From the NCBI RefSeq assembly GCF_008932295.1, contig NZ_WBWA01000019.1:23903-87902 (forward strand): a stretch of 64,000 nucleotides of DNA. The letters run 5' to 3'. Numbering within the stretch: position 1 is the first letter of the stretch; each line of letters opens with the position of its first letter. Under the pieces are notes generated by a model. That model made no database searches, had not been told where the DNA came from, and saw only the letters and a program-made list of their open reading frames with translations. The position numbers and the translations under genes are program-made. This stretch comes from Brucella tritici. Lineage in GTDB: Bacteria > Pseudomonadota > Alphaproteobacteria > Rhizobiales > Rhizobiaceae. Positions 23,649 through 33,156 of the stretch are shown here, in pieces.

Positions 23649-23689
23649 TTATCCACATTCATCCACAGTTTAGGCACAGTTTAGGCACA
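23649..23689 (+). promoter_or_regulatory. DnaA-box-like cluster after rarA
   Basis: A perfect DnaA box TTATCCACA is at 23649-23657, a near match TCATCCACA at 23659-23667, and then two tandem copies of the 11-mer gtttaggcaca at 23668-23689. All are in the same orientation with a period of 10-11 bp. No replication gene flanks it. Confidence 0.45.
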
Positions 23690-23695
23690 GTTCGG

Positions 23696-23726
23696 GCCGC
23701 TGTCATATTGGCAGCGGCTTTTGCTT
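23696..23726 (+). terminator. terminator of rarA
   Basis: A 7-bp stem (gccgctg at 23696-23702, cagcggc at 23712-23718) is followed by ttttgcttt. It lies about 135 bases past the rarA stop. Confidence 0.65.
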
Positions 23727-23833
23727 TGCTGCTTCACGCGGGTTTGAAGGCATCGGGAACACGTGACCCATTGTTGGAAAGGTCTTCTTAATCTTTACAT
23801 TTTATCAATCTTTGCAAAGAGACGAGGTTTTCC

Positions 23834-24418
23834 ATGATGCGCGTTTTGTTTCTCGTCGCGCTCGTGATCCTAGGAGGCTGCGCGACCGCCCCACGGCAGG
23901 TCAACAATGTGTGTGCGGTCTTCGATCAACGCGACGGTTGGTTCAATAACTGGCAGACGGCTGCCACGCGGGTTTCGCGCGAGTTTGGTGTGCCGGTTCC
24001 GGTTCTGATGGCCACAATCTATACCGAATCCGGCTTCCAGCCCTATGCACGCCCGCCACGTACCAAGATTCTCTGGATTATCCCGTGGAAGCGGGCCTCC
24101 AGCGCCTATGGTTATTCGCAGGCGCTGAATGGCACCTGGGATCGTTACAAGCGGGAAACGGGTCGGTGGACGGCATCGCGCACCAATTTTGCGGACGCTA
24201 TCCATTTCATTGGCTGGTATCACTATCAAAGCTATCTGAAGAACGGCATCAATCGCGCCGATGCCTACAGTCTTTATCTCGCTTACTATTCGGGCCATGG
24301 CGGTTATGCACGTGGTGCCTGGCGCGGGAATGCTACGGCGCTCAACGGCGCAAAACGGGCCCAATCCATGGCCAATCGTTACGCCACGCAGTTGCGCAGT
24401 TGCGGAGGCATCGGCTAA
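23834..24418 (+). CDS. transglycosylase SLT-like lipoprotein
   Basis: This 194-residue protein has a short signal with the lipobox LGGC (Cys at residue 16), so it should be an outer-membrane or periplasmic lipoprotein. The region from about residue 50 (VPVPVLMATIYTESGFQPYA) resembles the SLT lytic transglycosylase fold, with the Glu of TESG as the presumed catalytic acid, followed by SAYGYSQALNGTWDRY. It would cleave peptidoglycan glycan strands. It is 98 bases before an OmpA-type lipoprotein, so both may act at the cell wall. The exact family within SLT proteins is not certain. Confidence 0.85.
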   Translation: MMRVLFLVALVILGGCATAPRQVNNVCAVFDQRDGWFNNWQTAATRVSREFGVPVPVLMATIYTESGFQPYARPPRTKILWIIPWKRASSAYGYSQALNGTWDRYKRETGRWTASRTNFADAIHFIGWYHYQSYLKNGINRADAYSLYLAYYSGHGGYARGAWRGNATALNGAKRAQSMANRYATQLRSCGGIG

Positions 24419-24429
24419 AAAGCAACAGA

Positions 24430-24463
24430 CCGGATTCAGTCTCGCATTTGAGACACCATCCGG
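24430..24463 (+). other. nested hairpin between the two lipoprotein genes
   Basis: Outer arms ccggat (24430) and atccgg (24458) enclose gtctc/gagac with a 6-base loop. It is followed by ccttaat, so it is at best a weak terminator. Confidence 0.4.
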
Positions 24464-24516
24464 CCTTAATCGCTACTATCATGCGAGCGGATTCGCTAAT
24501 TGAGGATGACCATTTC

Positions 24517-25182
24517 ATGCTGAAGAAGATCGGTATTGCCCTTTTCGCCGCCACATTTCTGGCAGGCTGCACCACCGACCCCTATACCGGGGAACAGAAG
24601 ATGTCGAACACTGCGGGCGGTGCTGCGATTGGCGCGGCTGTGGGCGCCCTCGGTGGCCTGATGGTCGGCGGTTCCAGCCGCGCGCAGCGCAATGCCGTTC
24701 TGATCGGTGCCGGTATCGGTGCACTCGGCGGTGGTGCAATTGGCAATTACATGGATCGTCAGGAAAATGAGCTCCGCGCACAGTTGCAGGGCACCGGTGT
24801 TTCCGTGACCCGTAACGGCGACCAGATCATCCTGAATATGCCGTCCAGCATCACTTTCGATACCGATCAGGATCAGGTGAAGAGCCAGTTCTATCCGACG
24901 CTTAATTCGGTCGCGATTGTGCTGCGCAAGTTCAACCAGACGCTTGTGGACGTTTATGGCCATACCGATTCGACCGGCAGCGTCAGCCACAATCAGGCTC
25001 TTTCGCAGCGCCGTGCCGCTTCAGTCGCAAGCTATCTGGGTTCGCAAGGTATTGATCCGCGTCGCTTCGCCGTTATCGGCTATGGTGCGAGCCAGCCAGT
25101 TGCCACTAACGCAACACCGGAAGGCCGTGCACAGAACCGTCGCGTGGAAATCCAGATCTCGCCGCTTCGCGCCGCAAGCTGA
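24517..25182 (+). CDS. OmpA-family lipoprotein with glycine-zipper segment
   Basis: This 221-residue protein starts at the ATG at 24517 (gagga at 24502-24506). The frame is open further upstream, but the lipobox LAGC (Cys at residue 18) fixes the start. After it comes a Gly/Ala-rich zipper (GGAAIGAAVGALGG and AGIGALGGGAIGNYMD) and then an OmpA C-terminal domain (about 105-215) with DVYGHTDSTGS and NQALSQRRAASVASYL, which binds peptidoglycan. It would tether the outer membrane to the wall. It is related to YiaD-type proteins. A clear terminator follows. Confidence 0.9.
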   Translation: MLKKIGIALFAATFLAGCTTDPYTGEQKMSNTAGGAAIGAAVGALGGLMVGGSSRAQRNAVLIGAGIGALGGGAIGNYMDRQENELRAQLQGTGVSVTRNGDQIILNMPSSITFDTDQDQVKSQFYPTLNSVAIVLRKFNQTLVDVYGHTDSTGSVSHNQALSQRRAASVASYLGSQGIDPRRFAVIGYGASQPVATNATPEGRAQNRRVEIQISPLRAAS

Positions 25183-25207
25183 TTCCCTTTCCGGGTTAAT
25201 AGGCTTC

Positions 25208-25248
25208 AAAAAACGCAGTTCTTCGAAAGAAGGGCTGCGTTTTTCTTT
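25208..25248 (+). terminator. terminator of the OmpA-like lipoprotein gene
   Basis: Arms aaaacgcag (25210-25218) and ctgcgtttt (25235-25243) enclose a second small stem (ttctt/agaa), followed by ctttg. Confidence 0.8.
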
Positions 25249-25336
25249 GTCTTTCCGAATCGGCACGAGGGCAGTTTGGTTTGAAATAAGTTAATTCGTG
25301 GATAGTTCGATTATTTTCGTATTCGCTGATGTTAGA

Positions 25337-25351
25337 GAACGATTATAGAAC
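25337..25351 (+). promoter_or_regulatory. LexA (SOS) box of recA
   Basis: GAAC-N7-GAAC (gaacgattatagaac) matches the alphaproteobacterial LexA operator GTTC/GAAC-N7-repeat. It is 123 bases before the recA start, so recA is expected to be damage-inducible. Confidence 0.85.
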
Positions 25352-25474
25352 AAAAATACGGAATCGTTTATATTCAATAGGTTAACATCATTGCCAAATG
25401 AGAACAAAACAGATACAAATAGATAGTGGCAACGAGCCTGCCGGGCTTCTAGCGAGACAAGAGGATGGTGTAAG

Positions 25475-26560
25475 ATGTCTCAGAATTCATTGCGACTTGT
25501 TGAGGAAAATTCAGTGGACAAGACTAAGGCTCTCGATGCGGCGCTGTCGCAAATCGAAAGGGCGTTCGGTAAGGGCTCGATCATGCGCCTGGGGAAAAAT
25601 GCCCCGGTTATCGAGATCGAAACCGTTCCGACCGGCTCGCTTTCTCTGGACATCGCGCTGGGTGTCGGCGGCTTGCCCAAAGGACGTATTGTTGAGATTT
25701 ATGGACCGGAAAGTTCCGGTAAGACGACACTCGCGCTGCATACAATCGCGGAAGCACAGAAGAAGGGTGGTATCTGTGCGTTCGTCGATGCGGAACATGC
25801 GCTTGATCCTGTCTATGCACGTAAGCTGGGTGTAGATCTGGAAAATCTGCTGATTTCGCAGCCGGATACGGGCGAACAGGCACTTGAAATCACTGACACG
25901 CTTGTGCGTTCGGGCGCTATCGACGTTCTCGTCGTTGACTCCGTCGCCGCCTTGACACCGCGTGCAGAAATCGAAGGCGAAATGGGGGACTCCTTGCCGG
26001 GCCTTCAGGCTCGTCTCATGAGCCAGGCGCTGCGCAAGCTGACCGCATCGATCTCGCGTTCGAATTGCATGGTGATCTTCATCAACCAGATTCGTATGAA
26101 GATCGGCGTGATGTTCGGTTCGCCGGAAACAACGACCGGCGGTAACGCCCTTAAGTTCTATGCTTCGGTTCGTCTCGATATTCGCCGTATCGGTTCGATC
26201 AAGGAACGTGACGAAGTTGTTGGCAACCAGACCCGCGTGAAGGTCGTCAAGAACAAGCTTGCGCCTCCGTTCAAGCAGGTCGAATTCGACATCATGTATG
26301 GCGCTGGCGTTTCCAAGACCGGTGAGTTGGTTGACCTTGGCGTGAAAGCCGGTGTCGTCGAGAAGTCCGGTGCATGGTTCTCGTATAATTCCCAGCGACT
26401 GGGGCAGGGCCGTGAAAATGCCAAGCAATATCTCAAGGACAACCCTGAAGTAGCCCGCGAGATCGAGACCACGCTTCGTCAGAATGCTGGTCTGATTGCC
26501 GAACAGTTCCTCGAAGATGGCGGACCGGAAGACGACGCAGGCGACGCTGCTGAAATGTAA
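25475..26560 (+). CDS. recA: recombinase A
   Basis: RecA (361 residues) forms filaments on single-stranded DNA, drives strand exchange and triggers LexA self-cleavage. The P-loop GPESSGKT is at residues 77-84; [10 protein letters not shown] and the L2 region [20 protein letters not shown] are present. The start [20 protein letters not shown] matches RecA of Brucellaceae as I recall it. The C-terminus is acidic (DDAGDAAEM), as usual. A LexA box upstream and a terminator downstream show a separate SOS transcript. Confidence 0.98.
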   Translation: MSQNSLRLVEENSVDKTKALDAALSQIERAFGKGSIMRLGKNAPVIEIETVPTGSLSLDIALGVGGLPKGRIVEIYGPESSGKTTLALHTIAEAQKKGGICAFVDAEHALDPVYARKLGVDLENLLISQPDTGEQALEITDTLVRSGAIDVLVVDSVAALTPRAEIEGEMGDSLPGLQARLMSQALRKLTASISRSNCMVIFINQIRMKIGVMFGSPETTTGGNALKFYASVRLDIRRIGSIKERDEVVGNQTRVKVVKNKLAPPFKQVEFDIMYGAGVSKTGELVDLGVKAGVVEKSGAWFSYNSQRLGQGRENAKQYLKDNPEVAREIETTLRQNAGLIAEQFLEDGGPEDDAGDAAEM

Positions 26561-26586
26561 GATAGATAGCATCGAATGAATTAGCG

Positions 26587-26620
26587 AAGCCCTGTGCAAT
26601 TGCACGGGGCTTTTGTTTTT
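26587..26620 (+). terminator. terminator of recA
   Basis: An 11-bp stem with one wobble (aagccctgtgc / gcacggggctt, loop aatt) is followed by ttgttttt. Confidence 0.85.
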
Positions 26621-26899
26621 GCGACGAGATGTTTTTGCAGGGCGGGCAGGGCTGATTTTCCGCCCGCATTTATCGTCATTCGGCAGAAATTGCTTTTATG
26701 GCGCAGCGTACTTATCTGGACAGAAAAGCAAGGCACCGTTAAAAGCGGTCAACCGAAAACTCCACTTCACGTCCTAGCAGTGCGGGAGAGCCTCGGGCTT
26801 TCGACGACGGTTGGCGGCTGTGGGAGTTTGAACAGGATAATTGATGCAGCTTTCTGCAAAGCTGTATCCGTGCAGGGCAAAAAAGCCCAAGGGTGACTT
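26621..26899 (+). other. alaS leader region
   Basis: No gene is supported. A long-range pairing of aaactccac (26757-26765) with gtgggagttt (26820-26829, one bulge) could fold the last part of the leader. No T-box or named riboswitch is recognisable. The alaS ATG is preceded by a weak ribosome site (aagggtga). Confidence 0.3.
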
Positions 26900-29557
26900 A
26901 TGGCTGGCGTCAACGAGATTAGGTCCACATTCCTCGATTATTTCCGCAAAAACGGGCATGAGGTCGTTTCATCGAGCCCGCTCGTTCCGCGTAACGATCC
27001 GACGCTGATGTTCACCAATGCGGGCATGGTGCAGTTCAAGAATGTTTTTACAGGTCTTGAGCATCGTTCCTATAATCGTGCGACGACCTCACAGAAATGC
27101 GTTCGCGCCGGTGGCAAGCACAACGATCTGGACAATGTCGGCTATACCGCCCGTCACCACACTTTCTTTGAAATGCTCGGCAATTTCTCGTTTGGCGACT
27201 ATTTCAAGGAAGATGCCATCAGCTTCGCCTGGAACCTGATCACGAAGGAATTCGGTCTTCCGAAGGACAAGCTGCTCGTCACAGTTTACCATACGGACGA
27301 TGATGCCGCGAATTACTGGAAGAAGATCGCCGGTCTTTCCGATGACCGCATTATCCGCATTGCTACCAGCGATAATTTCTGGGCAATGGGCGATACCGGC
27401 CCCTGCGGTCCGTGCTCTGAAATCTTCTTTGATCACGGCGATCATATCTGGGGTGGACCTCCCGGATCGGCTGACGAAGATGGTGACCGTTTTATCGAAA
27501 TCTGGAACCTCGTTTTTATGCAGTTCGAGCAGATCACGCCCGAACAGCGCATTGACCTGCCGCGTCCATCCATCGACACGGGCATGGGGCTGGAGCGCGT
27601 GGCCGCGGTCCTGCAGGGCGTGCATGACAATTACGATATCGATCTCTTCAAGGCACTGATCCGCGCTTCCGAAGAAGCAACCGGCGTGAAGGCTGAAGGT
27701 GAGTTCCGCGCCAGCCACCGCGTCATTGCTGACCATCTGCGCGCATCGAGCTTCCTGATCGCCGACGGTGTCCTGCCGTCCAACGAAGGCCGCGGCTATG
27801 TGCTGCGTCGCATCATGCGCCGCGCAATGCGTCATGCCCAGCTTTTGGGTGCGAAAGAGCCATTGATGTGGCGTCTGTTGCCAGCTCTGATCCGCGAAAT
27901 GGGACAGGCTTATCCGGAACTGATCCGCGCTGATGCGCTGATCTCCGAAACGCTCAAGCTCGAGGAAACCCGTTTCCGCAAGACGCTGGATCGCGGTCTT
28001 GGTCTTCTGTCGGATGCGACGGAAAACCTTGTTGAAGGTGATCGTCTCGACGGCGAAACCGCTTTCAAGCTTTACGACACCTATGGCTTCCCGCTCGATC
28101 TGACGCAGGATGCTCTTCGTCAGCGCGGCATTGCCGTCGATACGGATGGCTTCAGTGCCGCCATGGAGCGCCAGAAGGCCGAGGCCCGTGCCAATTGGGC
28201 CGGTTCCGGCGAAGCTGCAACCGAAACGATCTGGTTCGGTATCAAGGATAAGGTCGGAGCGACTGAATTCCTTGGATACGAGACCGAGACTGCCGAAGGC
28301 GTTATCACTGCTTTGGTGCGCGACGGTGCGGAAGTACAGTCGGCTTCCGAAGGCGAGACCGTAGCGGTCGTCGTCAACCAGACCCCGTTCTACGGAGAAT
28401 CCGGTGGCCAGCAGGGCGACACCGGCACGATCTCTGGTGAAGGTTTTGCTATTGCAATAAAGGATACGCAGAAGAAAGGCGAAGGCGTCTTCGTTCACAT
28501 CGGCGAAGTCACCAAGGGGACGGCGAAGACCGGCGATGCTGTCGAACTGAAAGTGGATTCGGTGCGCCGCACGCGCATCCGCTCCAACCATTCGGCGACA
28601 CACCTTCTGCATGAGGCACTGCGTGAAACGCTTGGTAGCCATGTCGCACAGAAGGGCTCGCTCGTTGCACCGGATCGTCTGCGTTTCGATTTTTCGCATC
28701 CGAAGCCGATTTCGGCTGAAGAGCTGACGCAGGTGGAAAGTCTCGCCAATGAAATCATTCTGCAGAATGCTCCCGTCAGCACCCGTCTGATGGCTGTTGA
28801 CGATGCGATTGCCGAGGGTGCCATGGCGCTGTTCGGTGAGAAATATGGAGATGAAGTGCGCGTCGTTTCCATGGGCACCGCCAAGCATGGTTCGAAGGAA
28901 GGCAAGGCCTATTCAGTCGAGCTTTGCGGCGGCACGCATGTGCGCCAGACCGGAGACATCGGCCTCGTCCGCATCGTTTCGGAAGGCGCGGTTGCCGCTG
29001 GCGTTCGGCGTATGGAAGCGCTGACGGGGGAGGCGGCACGTCTTTACCTCGAAGAGCAGGACGAACGCGTAAAGGCCATCGCCGGTGCCCTGAAGACGAC
29101 ACCGTCCGAAGCGCTGGAACGTGTCAACGCACTGCTTGATGAACGCAAGAAGCTGGAACGTGAACTTGCCGATGCCCGCAAGAAGCTTGCGCTTGGCGGC
29201 GGTTCGGTAGACGGCGGCAGCGCCGTTGAAGCCGTGAATGGCGTCAACTTCCTCGGCAAGATCGTGACTGGCGTTTCTCCACGTGATCTCAAGCCGCTTG
29301 CCGACGAAGGCAAGAAGCAGGTCGGTTCCGGTGTGGTGCTGTTCATTGGTGTCGGCGAAGATAGCAAGGCCAGCGCGGTGGCTGCGGTGACAGAAGATCT
29401 GGTTGGCCGCTTCAGCGCGGTCGATCTGGTTCGTGCTGCTTCTGCGGCCCTCGGTGGTGCGGGCGGCGGCGGCCGCCCGGACATGGCGCAGGCTGGCGGG
29501 CCGGATGGCGATAAGGCTGATGCTGCGATTGCAGCGGTCAAGGCACTCATTATCTAA
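26900..29557 (+). CDS. alaS: alanyl-tRNA synthetase
   Basis: AlaRS (885 residues) charges tRNA-Ala and edits mischarged Ser/Gly. The class II catalytic domain has [33 protein letters not shown] and GMGLERVA. The editing domain has the zinc ligands in [12 protein letters not shown] (about residue 563) and CGGTHV (about residue 675). The C-Ala region ends with a Gly-rich [16 protein letters not shown] motif for oligomerisation and tRNA binding. Length is typical. It follows recA, a common Rhizobiales order, and has its own terminator. Confidence 0.98.
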   Translation: MAGVNEIRSTFLDYFRKNGHEVVSSSPLVPRNDPTLMFTNAGMVQFKNVFTGLEHRSYNRATTSQKCVRAGGKHNDLDNVGYTARHHTFFEMLGNFSFGDYFKEDAISFAWNLITKEFGLPKDKLLVTVYHTDDDAANYWKKIAGLSDDRIIRIATSDNFWAMGDTGPCGPCSEIFFDHGDHIWGGPPGSADEDGDRFIEIWNLVFMQFEQITPEQRIDLPRPSIDTGMGLERVAAVLQGVHDNYDIDLFKALIRASEEATGVKAEGEFRASHRVIADHLRASSFLIADGVLPSNEGRGYVLRRIMRRAMRHAQLLGAKEPLMWRLLPALIREMGQAYPELIRADALISETLKLEETRFRKTLDRGLGLLSDATENLVEGDRLDGETAFKLYDTYGFPLDLTQDALRQRGIAVDTDGFSAAMERQKAEARANWAGSGEAATETIWFGIKDKVGATEFLGYETETAEGVITALVRDGAEVQSASEGETVAVVVNQTPFYGESGGQQGDTGTISGEGFAIAIKDTQKKGEGVFVHIGEVTKGTAKTGDAVELKVDSVRRTRIRSNHSATHLLHEALRETLGSHVAQKGSLVAPDRLRFDFSHPKPISAEELTQVESLANEIILQNAPVSTRLMAVDDAIAEGAMALFGEKYGDEVRVVSMGTAKHGSKEGKAYSVELCGGTHVRQTGDIGLVRIVSEGAVAAGVRRMEALTGEAARLYLEEQDERVKAIAGALKTTPSEALERVNALLDERKKLERELADARKKLALGGGSVDGGSAVEAVNGVNFLGKIVTGVSPRDLKPLADEGKKQVGSGVVLFIGVGEDSKASAVAAVTEDLVGRFSAVDLVRAASAALGGAGGGGRPDMAQAGGPDGDKADAAIAAVKALII

Positions 29558-29564
29558 TGCAATA

Positions 29565-29592
29565 AAAGGCCGGGTTATCCCGGCCTTTTTTG
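29565..29592 (+). terminator. terminator of alaS
   Basis: A 7-bp GC stem (ggccggg at 29569-29575, cccggcc at 29580-29586, loop ttat) with flanking A and T runs. It may also serve the opposite-strand ABM gene ending at 29602. Confidence 0.9.
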
Positions 29593-29601
29593 TTGACGGA
29601 A

Positions 29602-29952
29602 TTAGGCCGCATGAACCGTGCGGCTATCGTCTGGCGCCTCGCTTCGCTCATCCAGGCCGTAGTCGCGCATGACGCTTGCTACACGTAAACGGTAGTTTTC
29701 AAAAACGCCATTGCGTCCCTGGCCCTGCGCTACCCGATGAGACGGCAGGTTGCGCCATTCGCGTACAGCATCTTCGTCGCGCCAAAACGAGAGCGAAAGC
29801 AATTTGTCGGGATCGGTCAGGCTCTGAAAACGTTCGATCGACAGGAAACCGTCAATCCTGGAAAGATCTTCGCGCAGGCCTGCGGCAATATCGAGATACT
29901 GTTCGCGTCTGTCGCCATCGGCAGGCCAGACTTCGAATATGACGGCAATCAT
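29602..29952 (-). CDS. antibiotic biosynthesis monooxygenase (ABM) family protein
   Basis: This 116-residue protein has the dimeric alpha/beta-barrel ABM fold: [20 protein letters not shown] at the start, then [17 protein letters not shown], the typical Trp-containing helix. ABM proteins include cofactor-free monooxygenases and haem-degrading enzymes, so the substrate cannot be told. It overlaps the upstream NIPSNAP-like gene by four bases (ATGA), forming a two-gene operon divergent from an ArsR-type regulator. It lacks the N-W-H pattern of IsdG haem oxygenases as far as I can see, so haem breakdown is not supported. Confidence 0.8.
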   Translation of the reverse strand: MIAVIFEVWPADGDRREQYLDIAAGLREDLSRIDGFLSIERFQSLTDPDKLLSLSFWRDEDAVREWRNLPSHRVAQGQGRNGVFENYRLRVASVMRDYGLDERSEAPDDSRTVHAA

Positions 29953-30278
29953 GGCTTGATGAACTCCCCATGCGGTGCGGATTGGAGTTTAAGGAAGATG
30001 CGGTCCTCGGATCGGATGAATTGTTCGCGGCGTGCAAATTCATAATTCTCGCGTCCCAGCGGATCTGCGGCGAGCCGTGCGCGATATGCTTCATACGCGG
30101 CAAGACTTTCGATTGAATAGACGCCGTAGGCCGTGGTTGAAGAACCTTCATGCGGCCCGAAATAGCCGATGAGATCAGCGCCGCAGCGCGGGATGGCCTT
30201 TCCCCAATTGCGCGCATATTCTGCAAAGGCATCCGCTTTGAACGGGTCGATCTGATAGCGGATGAAACAGGTAATCAT
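29949..30278 (-). CDS. NIPSNAP family protein
   Basis: This 109-residue protein begins [20 protein letters not shown] and has the [10 protein letters not shown] and [17 protein letters not shown] blocks seen in bacterial NIPSNAP-type alpha/beta-barrel proteins. The start is the ATG at 30278, with a perfect ribosome site aaggaga six bases before it; an upstream in-frame ATG at 30299 has none. It is the first gene of a pair with the ABM protein. Both belong to the same dimeric ferredoxin-like superfamily, so they may form a heteromer. Function unknown. Confidence 0.8.
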   Translation of the reverse strand: MITCFIRYQIDPFKADAFAEYARNWGKAIPRCGADLIGYFGPHEGSSTTAYGVYSIESLAAYEAYRARLAADPLGRENYEFARREQFIRSEDRIFLKLQSAPHGEFIKP

Positions 30279-30301
30279 GCGTGTCTCCTTGAAATGCATG
30301 T

Positions 30302-30358
30302 CTTCGATGCTGACAATGTAACAATTGAAATGCCTTCATAGTTCGGTTAGCATCGAAG
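30302..30358. promoter_or_regulatory. inverted repeat, candidate operator of the ArsR/NIPSNAP divergent promoter
   Basis: Arms cttcgatgctgac (30302-30314) and gttagcatcgaag (30346-30358) pair over 13 bp with one G-T. The right arm ends one base before the regulator start; the left arm is 23 bases before the NIPSNAP start. Binding would control both directions. Confidence 0.5.
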
Positions 30359-30359
30359 T

Positions 30360-31049
30360 ATGAAAGATGGTCCGATCATAGCTTCCGTTGCAGCACTCCT
30401 CGGTGATCCGGCTCGTGCAAACATGCTCACGGCACTGATGGATGGACGCGCGCTGACTGTCAGTGAACTTGCATCAGCCGCAGGTGTGACGCTGCAAACC
30501 GCCAGCGGACATCTTGCAAAGCTCGATGCGGCCAATTTGCTGGTTGCGGAGAAGCAGGGGCGGCACCGCTATTTCCGGCTTTCTGGAACAGATGTGGCGC
30601 AGGTCCTCGAGGGGCTTATGGGCCTCGCGCAACGCACTGGCGCTGTGCGGGTGCGGACCGGCCCGAAAGATCAGGCGCTGCGCAAGGCACGCATCTGCTA
30701 TGACCATCTGGCCGGTGAGCGCGGCGTGGAAATGCTCGATGCCTCGCATCGGCTTGGGCTGATTGTTGATGACAATGAGCCGGTGCTGACAGAAAAGGGC
30801 AAGTCGTTTTTCAGTTGCCTTGGCGTTGATGTGACCACTCTGGAGCAGGGCAAGCGCCCGGTCTGTCGTCACTGCCTCGACTGGAGTGAACGTCGCAACC
30901 ATCTGGGCGGAGCGCTCGGTGCAGCGCTGTTGAACCATTTCATTTCAAAGGGCTGGGCACGCCGCGAGGCGGGGCGTGTCATCGCGTTCTCGCCAAAAGG
31001 TGCGCAAGCATTCTCACGCACGTTTGAGCTGGCTGGCCAGATTACGTGA
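30360..31049 (+). CDS. ArsR-type winged-helix transcriptional regulator
   Basis: This 229-residue protein has an ArsR-like winged helix in its first 85 residues (LLGDPARANMLTALMDGRALTVSELASAAGVTLQTASGHLAKL, read in parts) and a C-terminal half with RPVCRHCLDWSERRNHLGGALG. The C-terminal Cys-His cluster (CRHCLDW) occurs in a group of longer ArsR-like proteins and might bind a metal or sense redox state. It is divergent from the NIPSNAP/ABM pair with an 81-base shared region that holds a long inverted repeat, so these two genes are its most likely targets. Confidence 0.85.
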   Translation: MKDGPIIASVAALLGDPARANMLTALMDGRALTVSELASAAGVTLQTASGHLAKLDAANLLVAEKQGRHRYFRLSGTDVAQVLEGLMGLAQRTGAVRVRTGPKDQALRKARICYDHLAGERGVEMLDASHRLGLIVDDNEPVLTEKGKSFFSCLGVDVTTLEQGKRPVCRHCLDWSERRNHLGGALGAALLNHFISKGWARREAGRVIAFSPKGAQAFSRTFELAGQIT

Positions 31050-31072
31050 CCTGAACAGCCAGCATTATGTTG

Positions 31073-31693
31073 TTAATGCTGTGTGGCTGCGGCCGCTGCC
31101 TCGTCCAGTTCCGTGGCGCGCTTCATGGCGGGACGATCTTTTAGTCGGTCCCAATAGGCGACGAACGCTCCTCTGGCCGGCAACGTGCCGAAGCGCAGGC
31201 CCCAGCCGATGTGCGAGCCGACATAAACATCAGCTGCCGTGAAGCGGTCACCAGTGATGTATGGATGGCGCGAAACCGCTTTCTCCAATGTGTTGACCAC
31301 TGTATCGTAATTGCCGTAGCCGACCATTCCCTGCTTGTCTGTGGGGATTTCAAAGCCAAGCGCATGGTTGGACAAGGCGGCTTCCACGGGACCTGACGTA
31401 AAGAACAGCCAACGGAAGAAATCCGCGCGCTCATTGGGGTGCGGCGCCAGGCCAGCTTCCGGAAACGTCATTGCGAGATAAGCGCAGATTGCGGCTACTT
31501 CCGTCACCACCGCATCGCCATGGCGCAGGGCGGGAACTTTGCCCATCGGATTGATTGTGCAGTAGTCAGGTCCCTTCATCGGAGGGCCGAAATCCAGAAT
31601 TTCCACATCATAGGGTTTGCCGATCTCTTCCAGCATCCAGCGCGCAATACGTCCGCGCGACATCGGGTTGGTATAGAGCTTCAACTCAGCCAT
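31073..31693 (-). CDS. glutathione S-transferase family protein
   Basis: This 206-residue protein has the thioredoxin-like GST N-terminal domain (AELKLYTNPMSRGRIARWML, then VPALRHGDAVVTEVAAI with the cis-Pro and glutathione-binding Glu-Val pattern). It also has the all-helical C-terminal domain with the N-capping motif ITGDRFTAADVYV. The usual catalytic Ser/Tyr position falls in NPMSRG. The start is the ATG at 31693 with gggagga before it; the frame is open to 31876, but that part overlaps the icd terminator. It is convergent with the ArsR gene. Substrate unknown. Confidence 0.9.
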   Translation of the reverse strand: MAELKLYTNPMSRGRIARWMLEEIGKPYDVEILDFGPPMKGPDYCTINPMGKVPALRHGDAVVTEVAAICAYLAMTFPEAGLAPHPNERADFFRWLFFTSGPVEAALSNHALGFEIPTDKQGMVGYGNYDTVVNTLEKAVSRHPYITGDRFTAADVYVGSHIGWGLRFGTLPARGAFVAYWDRLKDRPAMKRATELDEAAAAATQH

Positions 31694-31747
31694 TTCATCC
31701 TCCCTGTAAGCGGTGGCAGGATGCGCTTTTTCCCTTGAAAAGGAAAT

Positions 31748-31782
31748 GAAAAAACCCGGCAGCGGTGCTGCCGGGTTTTCCA
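31748..31782 (-). terminator. terminator of icd
   Basis: A 13-bp perfect stem (aaaacccggcagc at 31751-31763, gctgccgggtttt at 31767-31779, loop ggt). Read on the minus strand it ends in a T run, 30 bases past the icd stop. Confidence 0.92.
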
Positions 31783-31809
31783 TGTCGACAATAAAAGTCG
31801 AAGATTTTA

Positions 31810-33024
31810 TCAGACGGCCATGGCCTTCTGGAGGTTCTCGTCGATCTTGTCGAGGAAGCCGGTGGTCGAAAGCCAAGGCTGATCCGGACCGATGAGCAGG
31901 GCCAGATCCTTGGTCATGAAGCCGCTTTCGACGGTGTCCACGCAGACCTTTTCCAGCGTGTCAGCAAAGCGCTTCAGCTCGGCATTGTCGTCGAGCTTGG
32001 CGCGATGCGCCAGACCGCGGGTCCAGGCGAAGATCGAAGCGATCGAGTTGGTCGAGGTTTCCTCGCCCTTCTGATGCTGGCGGTAGTGACGGGTCACGGT
32101 GCCGTGTGCGGCTTCAGCTTCAACCGTCTTGCCATCCGGCGTCATCAGAACCGAGGTCATCAGGCCGAGAGAGCCGAAGCCCTGAGCCACGATGTCCGAC
32201 TGCACGTCGCCGTCGTAGTTCTTGCAAGCCCATACATAACCGCCGGACCACTTGAGAGCCGAAGCCACCATGTCGTCGATGAGGCGGTGTTCGTACCAGA
32301 TCTTTGCAGCCTTGAACTTGTCTGCGAATTCGGTCTGGTAGACTTCTTCGAAGATGTCCTTGAAGCGACCGTCATAGGCCTTCAGGATGGTGTTCTTGGT
32401 CGAGAGATAGACCGGGTAGTTGCGCTGTAAGCCGTAATTCAACGAAGCGCGTGCAAATTCGCGGATCGATTCGTCGAGATTGTACATGGCCATTGCCACG
32501 CCAGCCGACGGAGCCTGATAGACTTCGTGTTCGATGGTTTCGCCGTCTTCACCGACGAACTTGATCGAAAGCGTGCCCTTGCCGGGGAACTTGAAATCGG
32601 TCGCGCGGTACTGGTCGCCGAAAGCATGACGGCCAACGATGATCGGCTGGGTCCAGCCCGGCACGAGACGCGGAACGTTTTTGCAGATGATAGGCTCGCG
32701 GAAGATCACGCCGCCGAGAATGTTGCGGATGGTGCCGTTAGGCGACTTCCACATCTTCTTGAGTTTGAACTCTTCAACGCGCGCTTCGTCAGGGGTGATG
32801 GTCGCGCACTTTACGCCGACGCCATATTCCTTGATAGCGTTGGCTGCATCGATGGTGACCTGGTCATTGGTCGCATCGCGGTTTTCAACCGACAGATCGT
32901 AATATTTCAGATCGACGTCGAGATAGGGATGGATCAGCTTGTCCTTGATGAACTGCCAGATAATGCGGGTCATCTCGTCGCCGTCGAGTTCAACGACTGG
33001 GTTCGCAACCTTGATTTTTGCCAT
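31810..33024 (-). CDS. icd: NADP-dependent isocitrate dehydrogenase
   Basis: IDH (404 residues) oxidises isocitrate to 2-oxoglutarate and CO2 in the TCA cycle, making NADPH. It is of the eukaryote-like homodimeric type: [20 protein letters not shown] at the start, [19 protein letters not shown] (substrate loop), [11 protein letters not shown] and [17 protein letters not shown]. The start is the ATG at 33024, with agaggct before it; the frame is open to 33069, but the family starts here. Monocistronic, with a strong terminator. Confidence 0.97.
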   Translation of the reverse strand: MAKIKVANPVVELDGDEMTRIIWQFIKDKLIHPYLDVDLKYYDLSVENRDATNDQVTIDAANAIKEYGVGVKCATITPDEARVEEFKLKKMWKSPNGTIRNILGGVIFREPIICKNVPRLVPGWTQPIIVGRHAFGDQYRATDFKFPGKGTLSIKFVGEDGETIEHEVYQAPSAGVAMAMYNLDESIREFARASLNYGLQRNYPVYLSTKNTILKAYDGRFKDIFEEVYQTEFADKFKAAKIWYEHRLIDDMVASALKWSGGYVWACKNYDGDVQSDIVAQGFGSLGLMTSVLMTPDGKTVEAEAAHGTVTRHYRQHQKGEETSTNSIASIFAWTRGLAHRAKLDDNAELKRFADTLEKVCVDTVESGFMTKDLALLIGPDQPWLSTTGFLDKIDENLQKAMAV

Positions 33025-33156
33025 GGATGAAGCCTCTTTTTCAATACGTCGCGCCCGTATAGCACTCACGGCGAATAAGGCAAAGCGTAAGAGGCTTATT
33101 CTTTGGCCTATAGGTGAAATTGGCAGTCAAAAAATTGGGAAGGAGACTGATTTGGG

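Noticed and set aside
23649..23689. A replication origin
   Set aside because: There are DnaA-box-like repeats, but no AT-rich unwinding region, no dnaA/hemE/repABC context and too few boxes. Kept only as a regulatory candidate.
24085..24516. N-terminal extension of the OmpA-like lipoprotein
   Set aside because: It overlaps the SLT lipoprotein gene in another frame, and the lipobox fixes the true start at 24517.
26594..26896. 100-codon frame in the recA-alaS gap
   Set aside because: It begins inside the recA terminator, has no ribosome site, and its composition is not protein-like.
27089..28888. 599-codon open frame antisense to alaS
   Set aside because: A shadow of alaS codons in the opposite frame, with no recognisable domain.
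29602..29952. IsdG-type haem oxygenase
   Set aside because: The fold is shared, but the Asn-Trp-His catalytic set is not evident, so only the broad ABM family is named.
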